From: Bacteroides sp. An322
GTDB taxonomy: Bacteria > Bacteroidota > Bacteroidia > Bacteroidales > Bacteroidaceae
Length of the DNA: 64,000 bases
Assembly: GCF_002161765.1 (NCBI RefSeq)
Contig: NZ_NFIN01000020.1
Location: forward strand, 1 to 64,000
Reading direction: 5' to 3'
A program made the translations under genes and the position numbers. Shown in pieces: positions 35,971 to 48,569 of the stretch. The first letter of the stretch is position 1. Every line of letters begins with the position of its first letter. Below the pieces are notes generated by a model. It worked only from the letters and a program-made list of their open reading frames with translations. It did no database searches and had not been told where the DNA came from.

Positions 35971-37262
35971 AACGGATGATAGGCATAGTGTTGATAGGGC
36001 TGGTTTCCATTTCGCTTTGCGCGCAAAGCACGAAGAAGATTCGGGAACTGGAGAAGCAACATGCTGCCTTGCAGAAGCAAATCTCCGATTCAGAGACCTT
36101 GCTTCAGTCCACCAAGAAGGATGTAAAGAGCCAACTGGATAACTTAGCGGTCTTGTTGGGACAGATTGCGGACCGGAAGCAATATATCGAGACAATAGAG
36201 AAGGACGTACAGGTCATCCAAAATGAAATAGACCGCTTGAAGACAGATTTGAAGACATTGGAGCGTGAACTCGCCGACAAGAAAAAGAAATACGAAAAGT
36301 CGGTGATGTATATGTACAAGAACAAGTCTATTCAAGAGAAACTGATGTTTGTCTTCTCGGCAGATAACCTGAGCCAGATGTACCGCCGAATGCGTTATGT
36401 GCGCGAGTATGCCGATTACCAGCGGAGGCAAGGAAAAGAAGTGCAACGCAAGCAAAGGGAAGTGTCGGATAAGCAAAAAACATTGCTTGCCAGCCGGGAT
36501 GCGAAAGCGGATATGCTGAAACAGGGAGAAGCCGAAAAGCTGAAATTGGAAGAACAGGAAAAGGAACGGAAGGCTTTGCTTTCCGCCTTGCAAAAGAAAC
36601 AAGGGGCAATCCAACGGGAAATCAAGGAGAAACGCCGTTCAGCCAACCGCCTGAATGCGGAGATAGACCGCCTGATTGAAATCGAAATAGAAGCTACACG
36701 CAAACGGAAAGAAGCCGAAGCGCGCCGGAAAGCGGAGGCAGAACGGAAGCGGAAAGAAGCGCAAAAGGAAACAATCGCGGAGAGTAAGAAAGCGGCAATC
36801 CCTGAATCGAAAGTTGAAGTCTATAAAGTGGATAATGAAGACTTGCGTCTCTCGAATGTCTTCGAGAAAAACAAAGGCAGGCTTCCGATGCCGATTACAG
36901 GGGCATACGCCATTGTGGGGCATTACGGTAAATACCAAGTAAAAGGCTTGCGCAATGTCCGCTTGGATAACAAAGGTATAGATGTCAAAGGAAAAGAAGG
37001 CGCACAAGCCCGTGTCATCTTCGACGGGGAAGTGTCTGCTATCTTCCAATACAACGGCTTGTCGAATGTATTGGTGCGTCATGGGAATTATATTTCGGTC
37101 TATTGCAATCTGAGTTCGGTACAGGTAAAGAAAGGAAGCGTTCTGAAAACCAAAGACATCATCGGGCAGATACATACTGATACGAACGGCAATACCGTCC
37201 TTCATTTCCAGCTTCGGAAAGAAACCGCCAAGCTGAACCCGGAAATATGGTTGGCTAAATAA
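35967..37262 (+). CDS. EnvC-like murein hydrolase activator with degenerate LytM domain
   Basis: 431 residues: signal peptide (cleavage after LCAQS), a long coiled coil over about 22-265 with a basic Arg/Lys/Glu/Ala-rich stretch, then an M23/LytM domain (about 305-431, GRLPMPITGAYAIVGHYGKY...LHFQLRKETAKLNPEIWLAK). The zinc ligands of active M23 peptidases are not intact: the HxxxD position reads NKGID and the second His pair reads HFQ. It should therefore activate amidases rather than cut peptidoglycan itself, as E. coli EnvC does. Last gene of the dut-led unit; convergent with rpoC. Confidence 0.9.
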   Translation: MKRMIGIVLIGLVSISLCAQSTKKIRELEKQHAALQKQISDSETLLQSTKKDVKSQLDNLAVLLGQIADRKQYIETIEKDVQVIQNEIDRLKTDLKTLERELADKKKKYEKSVMYMYKNKSIQEKLMFVFSADNLSQMYRRMRYVREYADYQRRQGKEVQRKQREVSDKQKTLLASRDAKADMLKQGEAEKLKLEEQEKERKALLSALQKKQGAIQREIKEKRRSANRLNAEIDRLIEIEIEATRKRKEAEARRKAEAERKRKEAQKETIAESKKAAIPESKVEVYKVDNEDLRLSNVFEKNKGRLPMPITGAYAIVGHYGKYQVKGLRNVRLDNKGIDVKGKEGAQARVIFDGEVSAIFQYNGLSNVLVRHGNYISVYCNLSSVQVKKGSVLKTKDIIGQIHTDTNGNTVLHFQLRKETAKLNPEIWLAK

Positions 37263-37308
37263 ATTCTTGATTTATATTTGATGACAAAAACAAAAGTTCC
37301 AAAACATA

Positions 37309-37354
37309 AATGGCATGTGAAATGATTACTATCCAATCATTAGCACATGCCATT
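37309..37354. terminator. Bidirectional terminator between the EnvC-like gene and rpoC
   Basis: AATGGCATGTG (37309-37319) pairs exactly with CACATGCCATT (37344-37354) and the inner AATGATT (37321-37327) with AATCATT (37335-37341), giving about 18 pairs. T-rich sequence follows on the minus strand. It ends the rpoBC transcript and probably the convergent operon. Confidence 0.85.
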
Positions 37355-37382
37355 CTGTATTCTAGAGGATTATTCTAAAGAA

Positions 37383-40300
37383 TTATTCTACTTCGTTATA
37401 ATCAAGCACATTTTTACGGTTAGCCAAAATGCGGTCATACTCTTCCTTCGAACCTACAATAACTTTGTCAAACTCGCGCTGTCCGGTACCTGCAGGAATC
37501 AAGTGACCACAAATCACATTTTCCTTCATACCTTCCAAACGGTCTACCTTTCCATTGATAGCAGCTTCATTAAGAACTTTCGTAGTTTCCTGGAATGATG
37601 CAGCCGACATAAAGCTAGAAGTCTGCAATGCAGCACGAGTAATACCTTGAAGAATCTGAGTCGAAGTCGCAGGAACAGCATCACGCACTTCTACCAACTT
37701 CAAGTCACGACGTTTCAACATACTATTTTCATCACGCAACTTACGGGCTGTTACAATCTGACCCGGCTGGAGGTTTTGAGAATCACCTGCATCAACTACC
37801 ACTTTCTTACCCCAGATACGATCGTTCTCTTCATTAAATTCCAAACGGTCTACCACTTGCTGTTCCAAGAAACGTGTATCACCCGGCTCGTTAATCTGTA
37901 CCTTACGCATCATCTGACGTACGATAATCTCGAAATGCTTATCATTAATCTTCACACCTTGCAGACGGTATACGTCTTGGATTTCATTAACGATATATTC
38001 CTGTACTGCCGTAGGACCTTTAATTGCCAAAATATCAGCAGGAGTAATAGCACCATCAGACAATGGAGTACCTGCACGCACATAGTCGTTCTCCTGTACC
38101 AGAATCTGCTTAGACAAAGCGACAAGGTATTTCTTCACATCGCCAGTCTTCGAAGTCACGATAATTTCACGGTTACCACGCTTAATCTTGCCCATTGTAA
38201 CCTCACCATCGATTTCAGAAACGACAGCAGGGTTAGACGGATTACGAGCCTCAAACAATTCCGTAACACGAGGAAGACCACCGGTAATATCACCCGCCTT
38301 ACCTACTGCACGAGGTATTTTCACTAAGATATCACCCGCTTTCACGGTCTGCTTATCTTCTACCACCACGTGTCCACCTACCGGCAAATTGTAAGTACGG
38401 ATTTCATTACCGTTCTCATCAAGAACATGTAATGACGGAATCTTGTTCTTATCTTTCGACTCAGTGATAATAATCTCACGCAAACCGGTAGCTTCATCTG
38501 ATTCAACCTTATAAGTCACATTCTCAATAACAGATTCAAACGCAACTCTACCGCTAGCTTCTGTTACAATAACAGCATTAAACGGATCCCATTTGGCAAT
38601 CAGTTTGCCTTTCTCTACTACTTCACCATCCGATGCATACAATTTCGAACCGTAAGGTACATTATGGGTAGACAATACAATACCTGTATTAACATCAATG
38701 AAACGTACTTCTGCCAAACGGCCTACTACAATCTTCACCGGTTCGCCTGTCTCTTCCACCGCATCTACGGTACGAAGTTCCTCAAATTCCAAACGTGCAT
38801 CATTCTTCGCCGTAATACTTGCATTAGCCGCCATATTACCGGCAATACCACCGGCGTGGAATGTACGCAAAGTCAACTGAGTACCCGGTTCACCGATAGA
38901 TTGTGCAGCAATAACTCCGACAGCTTCACCTTTCTGAACCATACGGCTGGTAGCCAGATTACGTCCGTAACACTTCGCACAAACACCTTTTTTCGATTCA
39001 CAAGTCAATACCGAACGAATTTCAACACTTTCTATCGGAGAGTTCTCTATTTCTTCGGCAATGCTTTCAGTGATTTCCTCGCCCGATGCCACAATCAATT
39101 TACCCGTAGTAGGATGAATCACATCGTGTACCGATACACGTCCCAAGATACGTTCGTATAATGTAGCAATGACTTCATCATTATTCTTCAATGCCGTACA
39201 AACCAAACCACGCAATGTGCCACAGTCTTCTTCATTGATAATCACATCGTGCGAAACATCGACCAAACGACGGGTCAAGTATCCGGCATCGGCAGTCTTC
39301 AATGCAGTATCGGCAAGACCTTTACGAGCACCGTGGGTAGAGATAAAGTACTCTAACACCGAAAGACCTTCCTTAAAGTTAGAAAGAATCGGGTTTTCAA
39401 TAATCTGCGCACCTTCAGCACCCGCCTTTTGCGGCTTCGCCATCAAACCACGCATACCGGACAACTGACGAATCTGTTCCTTAGAACCACGGGCTCCAGA
39501 ATCCAACATCATAAATACAGAATTGAATCCTTGGTCATCGTTCTTAATGGTCTTATACAAAATGTCAGACAAATCACTATTGACATGTGTCCATGTATCA
39601 ATAACCTGATTATAACGTTCGTTATCGGTAATGAAACCCATATTATAGTTCATCATGATTTGTTCCACTTCCTCATTACCACGTTTAACCAAGTCTTCTT
39701 TTTCTTTCGGAATGATAATATCACCTAAGTTAAATGACAGACCACCTTCAAACGCCTTTTGGTAACCCAAATTCTTAATACCATCCAAGAATTCGCAAGC
39801 ACGTGCCACACCGACTTTCTTAATAACGTCGCTAATGATATCACGCAATGATTTCTTTGAAATAATCGTATTCAAGTAACCACATTCATCCGGCACCAAT
39901 TCGTTAACGATGACACGTCCAACCGAAGTTTCCTTAATCATCTTCTTAACGATGTTACCGTTCTCGTCAAGGTCGTTTGCCACCACGCTAATTATAGCAT
40001 GAATATCCACTTTCCCTTCATTGTAAGCAATCATCGCTTCTTCCGGTCCGTAGAAAATCAAGCCTTCACCTTTCGCCCCCTTACGGAGTTTAGTAATATA
40101 ATAAAGTCCTAACACCATATCCTGTGCGGGCACGGTAATCGGCGCACCATTAGCAGGATTCAATATATTATGTGACTGAAGCATTAATAATTGAGCTTCC
40201 AATACTGCTTCATTACTCAAAGGCAAGTGAACCGCCATTTGGTCACCATCGAAGTCTGCATTAAACGCCGTACAAGCTAACGGATGCAACTGGATAGCCT

Positions 40301-41669
40301 TACCTTCAATCATCTTCGGCTGGAATGCCTGGATACCCAAACGGTGCAAGGTCGGCGCACGGTTCAGCAATACGGGATGACCTTTCATCACGTGTTCCAA
40401 AATATCCCAAATAACCGGCTCTTTACGGTCTACAATCTTCTTGGCAGATTTCACGGTCTTTACAATACCTCGTTCTATCAATTTTCGAATGATAAACGGC
40501 TTGTACAATTCAGCTGCCATCAATTTGGGGATACCGCATTCACCCATCTTCAATTCTGGACCGACAACAATAACTGAACGTGCTGAATAGTCGACACGTT
40601 TACCCAACAGATTCTGACGGAAACGTCCTTGTTTACCCTTCAAGCTATCCGACAAAGATTTAAGCGGACGATTGGCATCTGTTTTTACCGCACTTGACTT
40701 TCTTGAGTTATCAAACAAAGAATCAACCGCTTCTTGCAACATACGTTTCTCATTACGCAAAATTACTTCCGGTGCCTTGATTTCAATCAGCCGTTTCAAG
40801 CGATTGTTACGGATAATCACACGACGATACAAATCATTCAAGTCAGAAGTAGCAAAACGTCCACCATCCAATGGAACCAACGGACGGAGTTCTGGCGGAA
40901 TAACCGGAACAATACGTACAATCATCCATTCCGGCTTATTGCGACCGCGTGATGCACGGAATGATTCCACGACCTGCAAACGTTTCAACGCTTCATTCTT
41001 ACGTTGTTGTGAAGAATCATTATTTGCTTTATGGCGCAATTCATACGAAAGAGCATCCAAATCCAAACGAACCAACAAATCATAGATAGCTTCTGCACCC
41101 ATTTTAGCTATGAACTTGTTCGGATCTGTATCTTCCAAATATTGGTTATCTTTCGGAAGTGTTTCTAAGATTTCCAAATACTCTTCTTCTGATAATAAAT
41201 CATATTGATTTACGCCATCTTCTGCTTTTACTCCCGGCTGAATAATGATATAACGTTCATAATAAATAACGGCATCCAATTTTTTGGTAGGCAAACCCAG
41301 CAAATAACCAATCTTATTGGGCAAAGAACGGAAATACCAGATATGAGCAACAGGAACTACCAACTGAATATGTCCGCTACGTTCACGGCGCACCTTCTTT
41401 TCTGTAACCTCAACTCCACATCGGTCACACACAATGCCTTTATAACGGATACGTTTATATTTTCCGCAATGGCATTCATAGTCTTTTACCGGTCCGAAAA
41501 TACGTTCACAAAACAATCCGTCACGTTCCGGCTTATAAGTACGGTAATTGATAGTTTCCGGCTTCAGCACTTCACCATACGAGTTTTCCAAGATTTCCTC
41601 AGGTGATGCTAATCCAATCGTAATTTTTGAAAAATTACTTTTTATCTTAGTATCTTTTCTAAAAGCCAT
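37383..41669 (-). CDS. rpoC: RNA polymerase beta-prime subunit
   Basis: 1428 residues. An N-terminal zinc site (C66, C68, C81, C84; CHCGKYKR...CDRCG) is followed by the catalytic metal site [12 protein letters not shown]. The bridge helix/trigger-loop region is [29 protein letters not shown], and a second zinc site includes CTALKNN...[17 protein letters not shown]. Full length, no disruption. It follows rpoB by 26 bases and ends at the strong terminator shared with the EnvC-like gene. Confidence 0.98.
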   Translation of the reverse strand: MAFRKDTKIKSNFSKITIGLASPEEILENSYGEVLKPETINYRTYKPERDGLFCERIFGPVKDYECHCGKYKRIRYKGIVCDRCGVEVTEKKVRRERSGHIQLVVPVAHIWYFRSLPNKIGYLLGLPTKKLDAVIYYERYIIIQPGVKAEDGVNQYDLLSEEEYLEILETLPKDNQYLEDTDPNKFIAKMGAEAIYDLLVRLDLDALSYELRHKANNDSSQQRKNEALKRLQVVESFRASRGRNKPEWMIVRIVPVIPPELRPLVPLDGGRFATSDLNDLYRRVIIRNNRLKRLIEIKAPEVILRNEKRMLQEAVDSLFDNSRKSSAVKTDANRPLKSLSDSLKGKQGRFRQNLLGKRVDYSARSVIVVGPELKMGECGIPKLMAAELYKPFIIRKLIERGIVKTVKSAKKIVDRKEPVIWDILEHVMKGHPVLLNRAPTLHRLGIQAFQPKMIEGKAIQLHPLACTAFNADFDGDQMAVHLPLSNEAVLEAQLLMLQSHNILNPANGAPITVPAQDMVLGLYYITKLRKGAKGEGLIFYGPEEAMIAYNEGKVDIHAIISVVANDLDENGNIVKKMIKETSVGRVIVNELVPDECGYLNTIISKKSLRDIISDVIKKVGVARACEFLDGIKNLGYQKAFEGGLSFNLGDIIIPKEKEDLVKRGNEEVEQIMMNYNMGFITDNERYNQVIDTWTHVNSDLSDILYKTIKNDDQGFNSVFMMLDSGARGSKEQIRQLSGMRGLMAKPQKAGAEGAQIIENPILSNFKEGLSVLEYFISTHGARKGLADTALKTADAGYLTRRLVDVSHDVIINEEDCGTLRGLVCTALKNNDEVIATLYERILGRVSVHDVIHPTTGKLIVASGEEITESIAEEIENSPIESVEIRSVLTCESKKGVCAKCYGRNLATSRMVQKGEAVGVIAAQSIGEPGTQLTLRTFHAGGIAGNMAANASITAKNDARLEFEELRTVDAVEETGEPVKIVVGRLAEVRFIDVNTGIVLSTHNVPYGSKLYASDGEVVEKGKLIAKWDPFNAVIVTEASGRVAFESVIENVTYKVESDEATGLREIIITESKDKNKIPSLHVLDENGNEIRTYNLPVGGHVVVEDKQTVKAGDILVKIPRAVGKAGDITGGLPRVTELFEARNPSNPAVVSEIDGEVTMGKIKRGNREIIVTSKTGDVKKYLVALSKQILVQENDYVRAGTPLSDGAITPADILAIKGPTAVQEYIVNEIQDVYRLQGVKINDKHFEIIVRQMMRKVQINEPGDTRFLEQQVVDRLEFNEENDRIWGKKVVVDAGDSQNLQPGQIVTARKLRDENSMLKRRDLKLVEVRDAVPATSTQILQGITRAALQTSSFMSAASFQETTKVLNEAAINGKVDRLEGMKENVICGHLIPAGTGQREFDKVIVGSKEEYDRILANRKNVLDYNEVE

Positions 41670-41695
41670 ACTTTCTTATTTTCAAAGTTTTTAAA

Positions 41696-44600
41696 TTATT
41701 CCAATGTAATACTCAAGCAGAGACCTCTCAACTCATGCAACAATACGTTCAAAGATTCAGGAATGCCCGGAATAGGCATCGGCTCACCCTTCACAATAGC
41801 TTCGTATGCCTTCGAACGTCCGACAACATCATCCGACTTAATTGTCAATATTTCCTGAAGAACATGGGCTGCTCCAAATGCTTCTATAGCCCAAACCTCC
41901 ATTTCTCCGAAACGCTGACCACCAAACTGAGCCTTACCACCAAGAGGCTGCTGAGTAATCAAAGAGTACGGACCGATAGAACGTGCATGCATCTTATCTT
42001 CAACCATGTGACCCAATTTCAACATATATGTCACACCTACCGTAGCAGGCTGGTCAAACTGTTCTCCTGTACCACCGTCATACAAATACGTTTTGCAATA
42101 ACGGGGCAGACCTGCCTTATCAGTCCATTTATCCAAATCATTCAATGTAGCACCATCAAAAATCGGAGTAGCAAACTTCACTCCCAATTCTTTTCCGGCA
42201 CGTCCAAGTACAGCTTCAAATATCTGACCGATGTTCATACGAGAAGGCACACCCAACGGATTCAAAACGATATCAACCGGAGTTCCGTCTGCCAAGAACG
42301 GCATATCTTCCTGACGCACTACACGGGATACAATACCCTTGTTTCCATGACGACCAGCCATCTTATCACCAACACCAATCTTACGTTTTTTCGCAATATA
42401 AACTTTCGCCATCTGAATAATACCAGAAGGAAGTTCATCGCCAATAGTCAAAGCAAATTTCTTCCGCTTCAATTCAGCATCCAATTCCTTGTATTTCTTC
42501 AGATAATTCATCACCAAATCACGAATCATCTCATTTTTATGAGCATCTGCAGTCCACTTGCTTAATTGAACTACTGTATAATCCAATGATTCTAAAGCGA
42601 ATTTCGTAAATTTGGCGCCCTTCGCAATTACTTCAGTACCCAAATAATCTTTTACTCCTTGCGAAACCTTTTCCTCAGTTAATACCAATAATTTTTCTAC
42701 AAGGATTTCTTTCAATGCTGCTGCCTTTTCTTCAAACTCTTCATTCAATTTCGGAAGAATCTGCTTATCGGCATTCTTTTCACTACGTGTCTTAATAACA
42801 CGAGAATACAATTTCTTATCGATTACCACACCACGCAATGAAGGAGAAGCTTTCAATGAAGCGTCCTTTACATCACCTGCCTTATCTCCAAAGATAGCAC
42901 GCAACAATTTTTCTTCCGGAGAAGGATCCGATTCACCCTTCGGAGTAATCTTACCTATCAAAATATCTCCTGGCTCAATACGTGCACCGATACGAACAAT
43001 ACCGTTCTCGTCCAAATCTTTAGTAGCTTCTTCGCTAACATTCGGGATATCAGATGTTAATTCTTCCATTCCACGCTTGGTTTCGCGGACTTCCAATATG
43101 TACTCATCCACATGCACAGAAGTCAAAATATCTTCACGAACCATGCGTTCATTCAATACAATCGCATCCTCGTAATTGTATCCCTTCCATGGCATATAAG
43201 CTACCAGCAAATTCTTACCCAAAGCCAATTCTCCATTAGCGGTAGAATAACCTTCAGTCAAAATATCGCCTTTCTTCACCCGTTGTCCTTTGCTGCAAAT
43301 CGGACGCAAGTCGATTGTCATGCTTTGATTTGTTTTGCGGAATTTCGGAATACGGTATTCTTTCAATGCCGGCTCGAAACTTACAAATTCTTCTTCTTCA
43401 GTCCGGTCATATAATACACGAATTGTTGTAGCATCCACAAATTCAATCACACCATCTCCTTCAGCAGCAATTTGTGTGCGAGAATCTTCACACAATTGCT
43501 TTTCAATACCTGTACCTACAATCGGAGCTTCCGTTCTCAACAAAGGTACTGCCTGGCGCATCATGTTTGAACCCATCAATGCACGGTTCGCATCATCGTG
43601 TTCCAAGAACGGAATCAATGAAGCAGCAATAGATGCAATCTGCTGTGGAGAAACGTCCATTAATTCTACTTGGTCAGGAGTAACAACCGGATAATCCGCA
43701 TCACGACGTGCTTTTACTTTGTCACGGATAAATGTACCGTCATCATTCAATGGCGCATTTCCTTGTGCAATAATCTTATCTTCTTCTTCCTCTGCCGACA
43801 GATATTCGATACCCTCTGGAGATAAATCCACTTTAGCGTCTTTCACCTTCCGATAAGGAGTTACAATAAAGCCTAAATCGTTAATCTTTGCATACACACA
43901 CAAAGAAGATATCAAACCGATATTCGGACCTTCAGGAGTTTCAATCGGACACAAACGCCCATAGTGAGTATAGTGTACGTCACGCACCTCGAATCCGGCA
44001 CGGTCACGCGACAAACCTCCAGGACCTAACGCTGACAAACGACGCTTATGCGTAATTTCCGCCAAGGGGTTCGTTTGGTCCATAAATTGTGACAACGCAT
44101 TCGTACCGAAAAATGAGTTAATCACAGATGAAATGGTTTTCGCATTAATCAAATCAATCGGAGTAAACACTTCATTATCTCGTACATTCATTCGCTCACG
44201 AATCGTACGAGACATACGCGCCAAACCGATAGCAAACTGATTGGACAACTGTTCGCCTACTGTACGGACACGACGGTTACTCAAATGGTCGATATCATCC
44301 ACATCAGCCTTCGAGTTTATCAATTCAATCAGATACTTGATAATCTCGATAATATCTTGCTTTGTCAACACCTTGACATCCATCGGTGTATCAAGATTCA
44401 ATTTTTTGTTGATACGATAACGACCGACTTCGCCCAAATCGTAACGTTTTTCCGAGAAGAACAAGTTATTAATAACTTCACGTGCACTTGCATCATCAGC
44501 AGGATCCGCATTACGCAACTGGCGGTAAATATACAATACAGCTTCTTTTTCCGAATTGCTCGGGTCTTTCTGTAATGTATTAAATATAATAGAATAATCC

Positions 44601-45508
44601 GAAGCATTAGCTTCTTCATTATGAACAAGTATATTCTGAACTCCAGACTCTAGAATCAAGTCAATGTGTTCCGGTTCAATAATTGTCTCACGGTCTATAA
44701 CCACTTCATTACGTTCGATAGAAACAACTTCACCGGTATCTTCATCTACAAAGTCTTCTGTCCATGTCTTTAAGACACGCGCTGCCAACTTACGTCCGAT
44801 AATCTTTTTCAGATTAGCTTTGTTTACCTTTACATCCTCTGCCAAATTAAAGATTTCAAGAATATCTTTATCATTCTCAAATCCTACAGCACGCAACAAA
44901 GTAGTTACAGGCAATTTCTTCTTACGGTCAATATAAGCATACATGACATTATTAATGTCTGTAGCAAATTCAATCCACGAACCTTTGAACGGAATAATTC
45001 GAGCAGAATACAATTTTGTTCCGTTCGCATGAATACTTTGTCCGAAGAATACGCCTGGAGAACGGTGTAATTGAGAAACGACAACACGCTCTGCTCCATT
45101 AATAACAAAAGTACCTTTCGGAGTCATGTAAGGTATAGGCCCCAAGAACACATCCTGAATAACGGTATCAAAATCTTCATGATCAGGGTCTGTACAATAA
45201 AGCTTCAATTTAGCCTTCAATGGGACACTATAAGTCAAACCGCGTTCTAAACATTCATCAATAGAATAGTAAGGCGGGTCTATGTAATAATCAAGAAACT
45301 CTAATACAAAATTATTACGTGTATCCGCTATTGGAAAATTCTCAGCAAACACCTTATACAATCCGTCATTCTTACGGTTTTCAGGCGGTGTATTCAATTG
45401 CAAAAAGTCTTGAAATGACTTCAACTGCACTTCCAAAAAATCCGGATACTTCATCGGATTCTTAATAGAAGCAAAATTAATTCGTTGGTTATTTGTATTT
45501 GAAGACAT
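41696..45508 (-). CDS. rpoB: RNA polymerase beta subunit
   Basis: 1270 residues. The rifampicin-binding region reads [42 protein letters not shown]; the residue equivalent to E. coli Ser531 is Ser and His526 is His, so no common resistance change is visible. The active-site lysines lie in [17 protein letters not shown]. Start [16 protein letters not shown] 111-base gap with an attenuator-like hairpin separates it from rplL. Confidence 0.98.
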   Translation of the reverse strand: MSSNTNNQRINFASIKNPMKYPDFLEVQLKSFQDFLQLNTPPENRKNDGLYKVFAENFPIADTRNNFVLEFLDYYIDPPYYSIDECLERGLTYSVPLKAKLKLYCTDPDHEDFDTVIQDVFLGPIPYMTPKGTFVINGAERVVVSQLHRSPGVFFGQSIHANGTKLYSARIIPFKGSWIEFATDINNVMYAYIDRKKKLPVTTLLRAVGFENDKDILEIFNLAEDVKVNKANLKKIIGRKLAARVLKTWTEDFVDEDTGEVVSIERNEVVIDRETIIEPEHIDLILESGVQNILVHNEEANASDYSIIFNTLQKDPSNSEKEAVLYIYRQLRNADPADDASAREVINNLFFSEKRYDLGEVGRYRINKKLNLDTPMDVKVLTKQDIIEIIKYLIELINSKADVDDIDHLSNRRVRTVGEQLSNQFAIGLARMSRTIRERMNVRDNEVFTPIDLINAKTISSVINSFFGTNALSQFMDQTNPLAEITHKRRLSALGPGGLSRDRAGFEVRDVHYTHYGRLCPIETPEGPNIGLISSLCVYAKINDLGFIVTPYRKVKDAKVDLSPEGIEYLSAEEEEDKIIAQGNAPLNDDGTFIRDKVKARRDADYPVVTPDQVELMDVSPQQIASIAASLIPFLEHDDANRALMGSNMMRQAVPLLRTEAPIVGTGIEKQLCEDSRTQIAAEGDGVIEFVDATTIRVLYDRTEEEEFVSFEPALKEYRIPKFRKTNQSMTIDLRPICSKGQRVKKGDILTEGYSTANGELALGKNLLVAYMPWKGYNYEDAIVLNERMVREDILTSVHVDEYILEVRETKRGMEELTSDIPNVSEEATKDLDENGIVRIGARIEPGDILIGKITPKGESDPSPEEKLLRAIFGDKAGDVKDASLKASPSLRGVVIDKKLYSRVIKTRSEKNADKQILPKLNEEFEEKAAALKEILVEKLLVLTEEKVSQGVKDYLGTEVIAKGAKFTKFALESLDYTVVQLSKWTADAHKNEMIRDLVMNYLKKYKELDAELKRKKFALTIGDELPSGIIQMAKVYIAKKRKIGVGDKMAGRHGNKGIVSRVVRQEDMPFLADGTPVDIVLNPLGVPSRMNIGQIFEAVLGRAGKELGVKFATPIFDGATLNDLDKWTDKAGLPRYCKTYLYDGGTGEQFDQPATVGVTYMLKLGHMVEDKMHARSIGPYSLITQQPLGGKAQFGGQRFGEMEVWAIEAFGAAHVLQEILTIKSDDVVGRSKAYEAIVKGEPMPIPGIPESLNVLLHELRGLCLSITLE

Positions 45509-45563
45509 CTGTATGGAGTTAATTTGTTAATTTCAGGAATAAAAACCTGTGTAGACGCAAAAA

Positions 45564-45594
45564 GGTTAAGAATCCTCTTTGAGGACTCTTAACC
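45564..45594 (-). terminator. Attenuator-like hairpin between rplL and rpoB
   Basis: On the minus strand GGTTAAGAG (45594-45586 region) pairs back to 45564 through a 13-bp stem with one mismatch and a 3-base loop. It is followed by CC and T5. This is the form of a weak intrinsic terminator or processing site that would lower rpoBC output relative to L10/L12, as in many bacteria. Confidence 0.7.
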
Positions 45595-45619
45595 GGATTA
45601 CCTGTTAAACAGGCCAATA

Positions 45620-45997
45620 TTATTTAAGTTCGATTTCAGCTCCAGCTTCTTCCAGAGTTTTCTTCAAAGATTCAGCTTCATCTTTAGCCAAACCTTCTTT
45701 TACAGTGCTAGGAGCACCGTCTACCAAGTCTTTAGCTTCTTTCAAACCAAGTCCGCAAGCTTCTTTAACAGCCTTAACTACCTGCAATTTAGCAGCACCT
45801 GCGCTCTTCAAAACTACATCGAATGAAGTTTTTTCTTCAGCAGCAGCTGCACCAGCAGCAGCGGGACCAGCAGCAACAGCAACAGCTGCAGCAGCAGGTT
45901 CAATACCATATTCTTCTTTAAGGATAGTTGCAAGTTCATTAACTTCTTTTACTGTCAAGTTAACTAATTGTTCTGCAAAAGCTTTCAAATCTGCCAT
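45620..45997 (-). CDS. rplL: 50S ribosomal protein L7/L12 (bL12)
   Basis: bL12 forms the flexible stalk that recruits translation GTPases. 125 residues: N-terminal dimerisation helix pair (1-32), an Ala/Gly-rich hinge (35-53, [20 protein letters not shown]), and the conserved C-terminal domain ([12 protein letters not shown]...[21 protein letters not shown]). 50 bases downstream of rplJ, forming the usual L10-L12 pair. Confidence 0.98.
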   Translation of the reverse strand: MADLKAFAEQLVNLTVKEVNELATILKEEYGIEPAAAAVAVAAGPAAAGAAAAEEKTSFDVVLKSAGAAKLQVVKAVKEACGLGLKEAKDLVDGAPSTVKEGLAKDEAESLKKTLEEAGAEIELK

Positions 45998-46047
45998 TTT
46001 TGTATGAAATTTAAATGTTTGTTACTAATTGAAAAATATTAAAGTTG

Positions 46048-46563
46048 TTATTCGGGACGTTCTGCAAGTGTCTGAAGAACCCCATGAATGGTGTTGCCAC
46101 CTGATTGAAGAGCCGAAACAACATTCTTCGCCGGAGATTGCAACAATGCAATGATATCTGCGATAACCTCGTTCTTGCTCTTGATAGTTGCCAAAGCTTC
46201 GAGTTGTTCAGCACCGATATAGAATCCTTCTTCTGCGTATGCAGCCTTCAATGAAGGAACACCTTCTTTGTATTCTTTCAGCAATTTTGCAGGAGCGTTA
46301 GCAACCTCACTAAACATTACTGAAGTCGTACCCTTCAAAGAATCAAACAACGGTGAATAATCAACATCCAAGTTCAGCAAAGCCTTGTGAAGCAAAGAAT
46401 TCTTCACAACAACCAACTTGATACCAGCTTTATAGCATTTTCTACGCAAATCGCTAGTAGCAGCTGCATCCATAGCAGTTGTATCTACCAAATAGAAATG
46501 TCCATATTGCTTTACGGTATCAGCCAACTGACCTATAATTACGCCTTTATCTTCCTTTCTCAT
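46048..46563 (-). CDS. rplJ: 50S ribosomal protein L10 (uL10)
   Basis: uL10 anchors the bL12 stalk to the ribosome. 171 residues, with the N-terminal rRNA-binding globular domain (MRKEDKGVIIGQLADTVKQY..., SDLRRKCYKAGIKLVVVKNSLL) and a C-terminal helix for L12 dimers (NVVSALQSGGNTIHGVLQTLAE). It has a strong Shine-Dalgarno AAGGAGGA (46574-46567), rare in Bacteroidota, 3 bases before the ATG. Confidence 0.97.
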   Translation of the reverse strand: MRKEDKGVIIGQLADTVKQYGHFYLVDTTAMDAAATSDLRRKCYKAGIKLVVVKNSLLHKALLNLDVDYSPLFDSLKGTTSVMFSEVANAPAKLLKEYKEGVPSLKAAYAEEGFYIGAEQLEALATIKSKNEVIADIIALLQSPAKNVVSALQSGGNTIHGVLQTLAERPE

Positions 46564-46579
46564 GATTCCTCCTTAATTA

Positions 46580-47278
46580 TTAGTTTTCATCTACAGATTT
46601 CGGGTCAATCTTAATACCCTTACTCATAGTACTTGAAAGATAAATGCTCTTAATATAAGTACCTTTAGCTGTTGCCGGTTTCAGTTTAATGATAGTTGCG
46701 ATAAATTCTTTCGCATTCTCACGAATCTGATCAGGAGTAAAAGAAACTTTACCGATAGAAGTATGAACGATACCGCTCTTATCTACCTTAAAGTCAATCT
46801 TACCTTGCTTAACTTCCTTAACAGCTTTAGCTACATCCATAGTCACAGTTCCACTCTTTGGATTCGGCATCAAACCACGAGGACCGAGCACACGACCAAG
46901 AGCACCAATTTTACCCATAATAGACGGCATTGTGATGATTACATCCACATCTGTCCATCCACCTTTGATCTTTTCTATATATTCATCAAGACCAACATAG
47001 TCAGCACCTGCTTCTTTTGCAGCAGCTTCAGCATCCGGCGTACACAAAACAAGTACACGAACCTGCTTACCTGTTCCATGAGGCAGAGATACAACACCTC
47101 TTACCATCTGGTTAGCCTTACGAGGATCTACACCTAAACGTACGTCAATATCTAACGAAGCATCAAATTTAGTAAAAGTGATTTCCTTTACCAATTCAGA
47201 AGCTTCTTTCAGTGAGTATGCTTTCCCTGCTTCAATTTTCTCTGCAGCCAACTTTTGTTTTTTTGTCAGTTTACCCAT
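46580..47278 (-). CDS. rplA: 50S ribosomal protein L1 (uL1)
   Basis: uL1 forms the mobile stalk at the E site and commonly represses its own operon. 232 residues with [19 protein letters not shown] at the start and the L1 signature [27 protein letters not shown] two codons upstream (47284) is in frame, but the ATG at 47278 gives the normal N-terminus. It starts 16 bases after rplK. Confidence 0.97.
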   Translation of the reverse strand: MGKLTKKQKLAAEKIEAGKAYSLKEASELVKEITFTKFDASLDIDVRLGVDPRKANQMVRGVVSLPHGTGKQVRVLVLCTPDAEAAAKEAGADYVGLDEYIEKIKGGWTDVDVIITMPSIMGKIGALGRVLGPRGLMPNPKSGTVTMDVAKAVKEVKQGKIDFKVDKSGIVHTSIGKVSFTPDQIRENAKEFIATIIKLKPATAKGTYIKSIYLSSTMSKGIKIDPKSVDEN

Positions 47279-47294
47279 TATCAATTGAAGTTAA

Positions 47295-47738
47295 TTAGTT
47301 ATTACCCGGGAAGTCACCTTTTACAGCGATACCCATACTTCTAGCTGTACCTGCTACCATTGTCATAGCAGCCTCAACAGTAAAACAGTTCAAGTCAACC
47401 AACTTATCCTGAGCAATCGTACGGATTTGATCCCAAGTCAACTCTGCAACTTTCTTACGATTCGGCTCAGCAGAACCACTCTTAATCTTCGCAGCCTCAA
47501 GCAACTGAATAGCTACAGGAGGAGTCTTAATCACGAAGTCAAAAGACTTGTCTGTGTAGTAGGTAATGATAACAGGCAATACTTTACCTGCCTTGTCCTG
47601 GGTTCTGGCGTTGAATTGCTTGCAAAACTCCATAATGTTAATACCCTTAGAACCTAAGGCAGGTCCAACGGGAGGAGATGGATTTGCAGCGCCTCCTTTA
47701 ATCTGTAATTTGATTAGTCCAGCAACTTCTTTAGCCAT
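47295..47738 (-). CDS. rplK: 50S ribosomal protein L11 (uL11)
   Basis: uL11 forms the GTPase-associated centre together with the stalk base. 147 residues: [38 protein letters not shown] with the Pro-rich hinge motif, and the C-terminal RNA-binding domain ending [13 protein letters not shown]. It follows nusG by 63 bases. Confidence 0.98.
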   Translation of the reverse strand: MAKEVAGLIKLQIKGGAANPSPPVGPALGSKGINIMEFCKQFNARTQDKAGKVLPVIITYYTDKSFDFVIKTPPVAIQLLEAAKIKSGSAEPNRKKVAELTWDQIRTIAQDKLVDLNCFTVEAAMTMVAGTARSMGIAVKGDFPGNN

Positions 47739-47801
47739 TTCTTTAATTTTTAATATAAAAATAATTCAACGAAGGGAATAGCAGCACGTAACAGAATGCC
47801 T

Positions 47802-48344
47802 TTATTCCTTTTCCACATCCGTAAAGCCTAATTCAAGCGGAGTCTTCCGCCCGAATATCTTGACCATTACTTTCAATTTCCGTTTTTCCGCACTCACTTC
47901 TTCAATGACACCACTGAATCCGCTAAACGGTCCGACAGAAACTTTCACTGTTTCTCCTACAACGTAAGGCACATTTGCGTCCTCACTTACTTCCTGCAAT
48001 TCGTCTACCGTACCCAATATACGATTAACCTCTGATTGTCTCAAAGGTACCGGATGATCCAAACCGCCCAAGAAACCGATTACGTTAGAAATGTTTCTCA
48101 ACTGATGAGTAACTTCACCAACCAATGCAGCTTCCACTAAGACATAACCAGGAAGGTAACTTCTCTCCTTCACAATCTTTTTACCATTGCGAACCTGATA
48201 CACCTTCTCGGTAGGGATCAACACCTGAGATACGTATTCGCCAAGGTCAGTATTCCGCATTTCTGCTTCGATATACTCTTTCACCTTGGTTTCCTTACCA
48301 CTCACAGCACGAAGCACGTACCATTTTTTTTCAATCTCAGACAT
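47802..48344 (-). CDS. nusG: Transcription termination/antitermination factor NusG
   Basis: NusG binds RNA polymerase and couples transcription to translation or Rho. 180 residues: the NGN domain (WYVLRAVSGKETKVKEYIE, SYLPGYVLVEAAL, VIGFLGG) and a C-terminal KOW domain (VGETVKVSVGPFSGFSGVIEEVSAEKRKLKVMVKIFGRKTPLEL). It lies 14 bases downstream of secE in the usual order. Confidence 0.97.
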   Translation of the reverse strand: MSEIEKKWYVLRAVSGKETKVKEYIEAEMRNTDLGEYVSQVLIPTEKVYQVRNGKKIVKERSYLPGYVLVEAALVGEVTHQLRNISNVIGFLGGLDHPVPLRQSEVNRILGTVDELQEVSEDANVPYVVGETVKVSVGPFSGFSGVIEEVSAEKRKLKVMVKIFGRKTPLELGFTDVEKE

Positions 48345-48358
48345 TCTCTAACTGTTTA

Positions 48359-48553
48359 TTAGTGCGGATAGATAACATCTTCCATGATAAACTGGAAGGC
48401 AGAATCCATAAGAAAAACAACGAGTGCAATAAGCAGGGAAGCATATAAAACAACTACTGCACTACTAGAAAGTTCTTTACGAGTAGGCCACGATACTTTA
48501 TGGACTAGTTCGTCATAAGATTCTTTACAATAATTCGTTATCTTTTTAAACAT
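48359..48553 (-). CDS. secE: Protein translocase subunit SecE
   Basis: The small clamp subunit of the SecYEG channel. 64 residues: an amphipathic N-terminal helix with the conserved VSWPTRKEL hinge and a single membrane helix (SSAVVVLYASLLIALVVFLMDSAFQFIM). The short single-span form is standard outside the Gammaproteobacteria. It follows tRNA-Trp, with nusG next. Confidence 0.95.
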   Translation of the reverse strand: MFKKITNYCKESYDELVHKVSWPTRKELSSSAVVVLYASLLIALVVFLMDSAFQFIMEDVIYPH

Positions 48554-48569
48554 ATTCGTATCAATTTAG

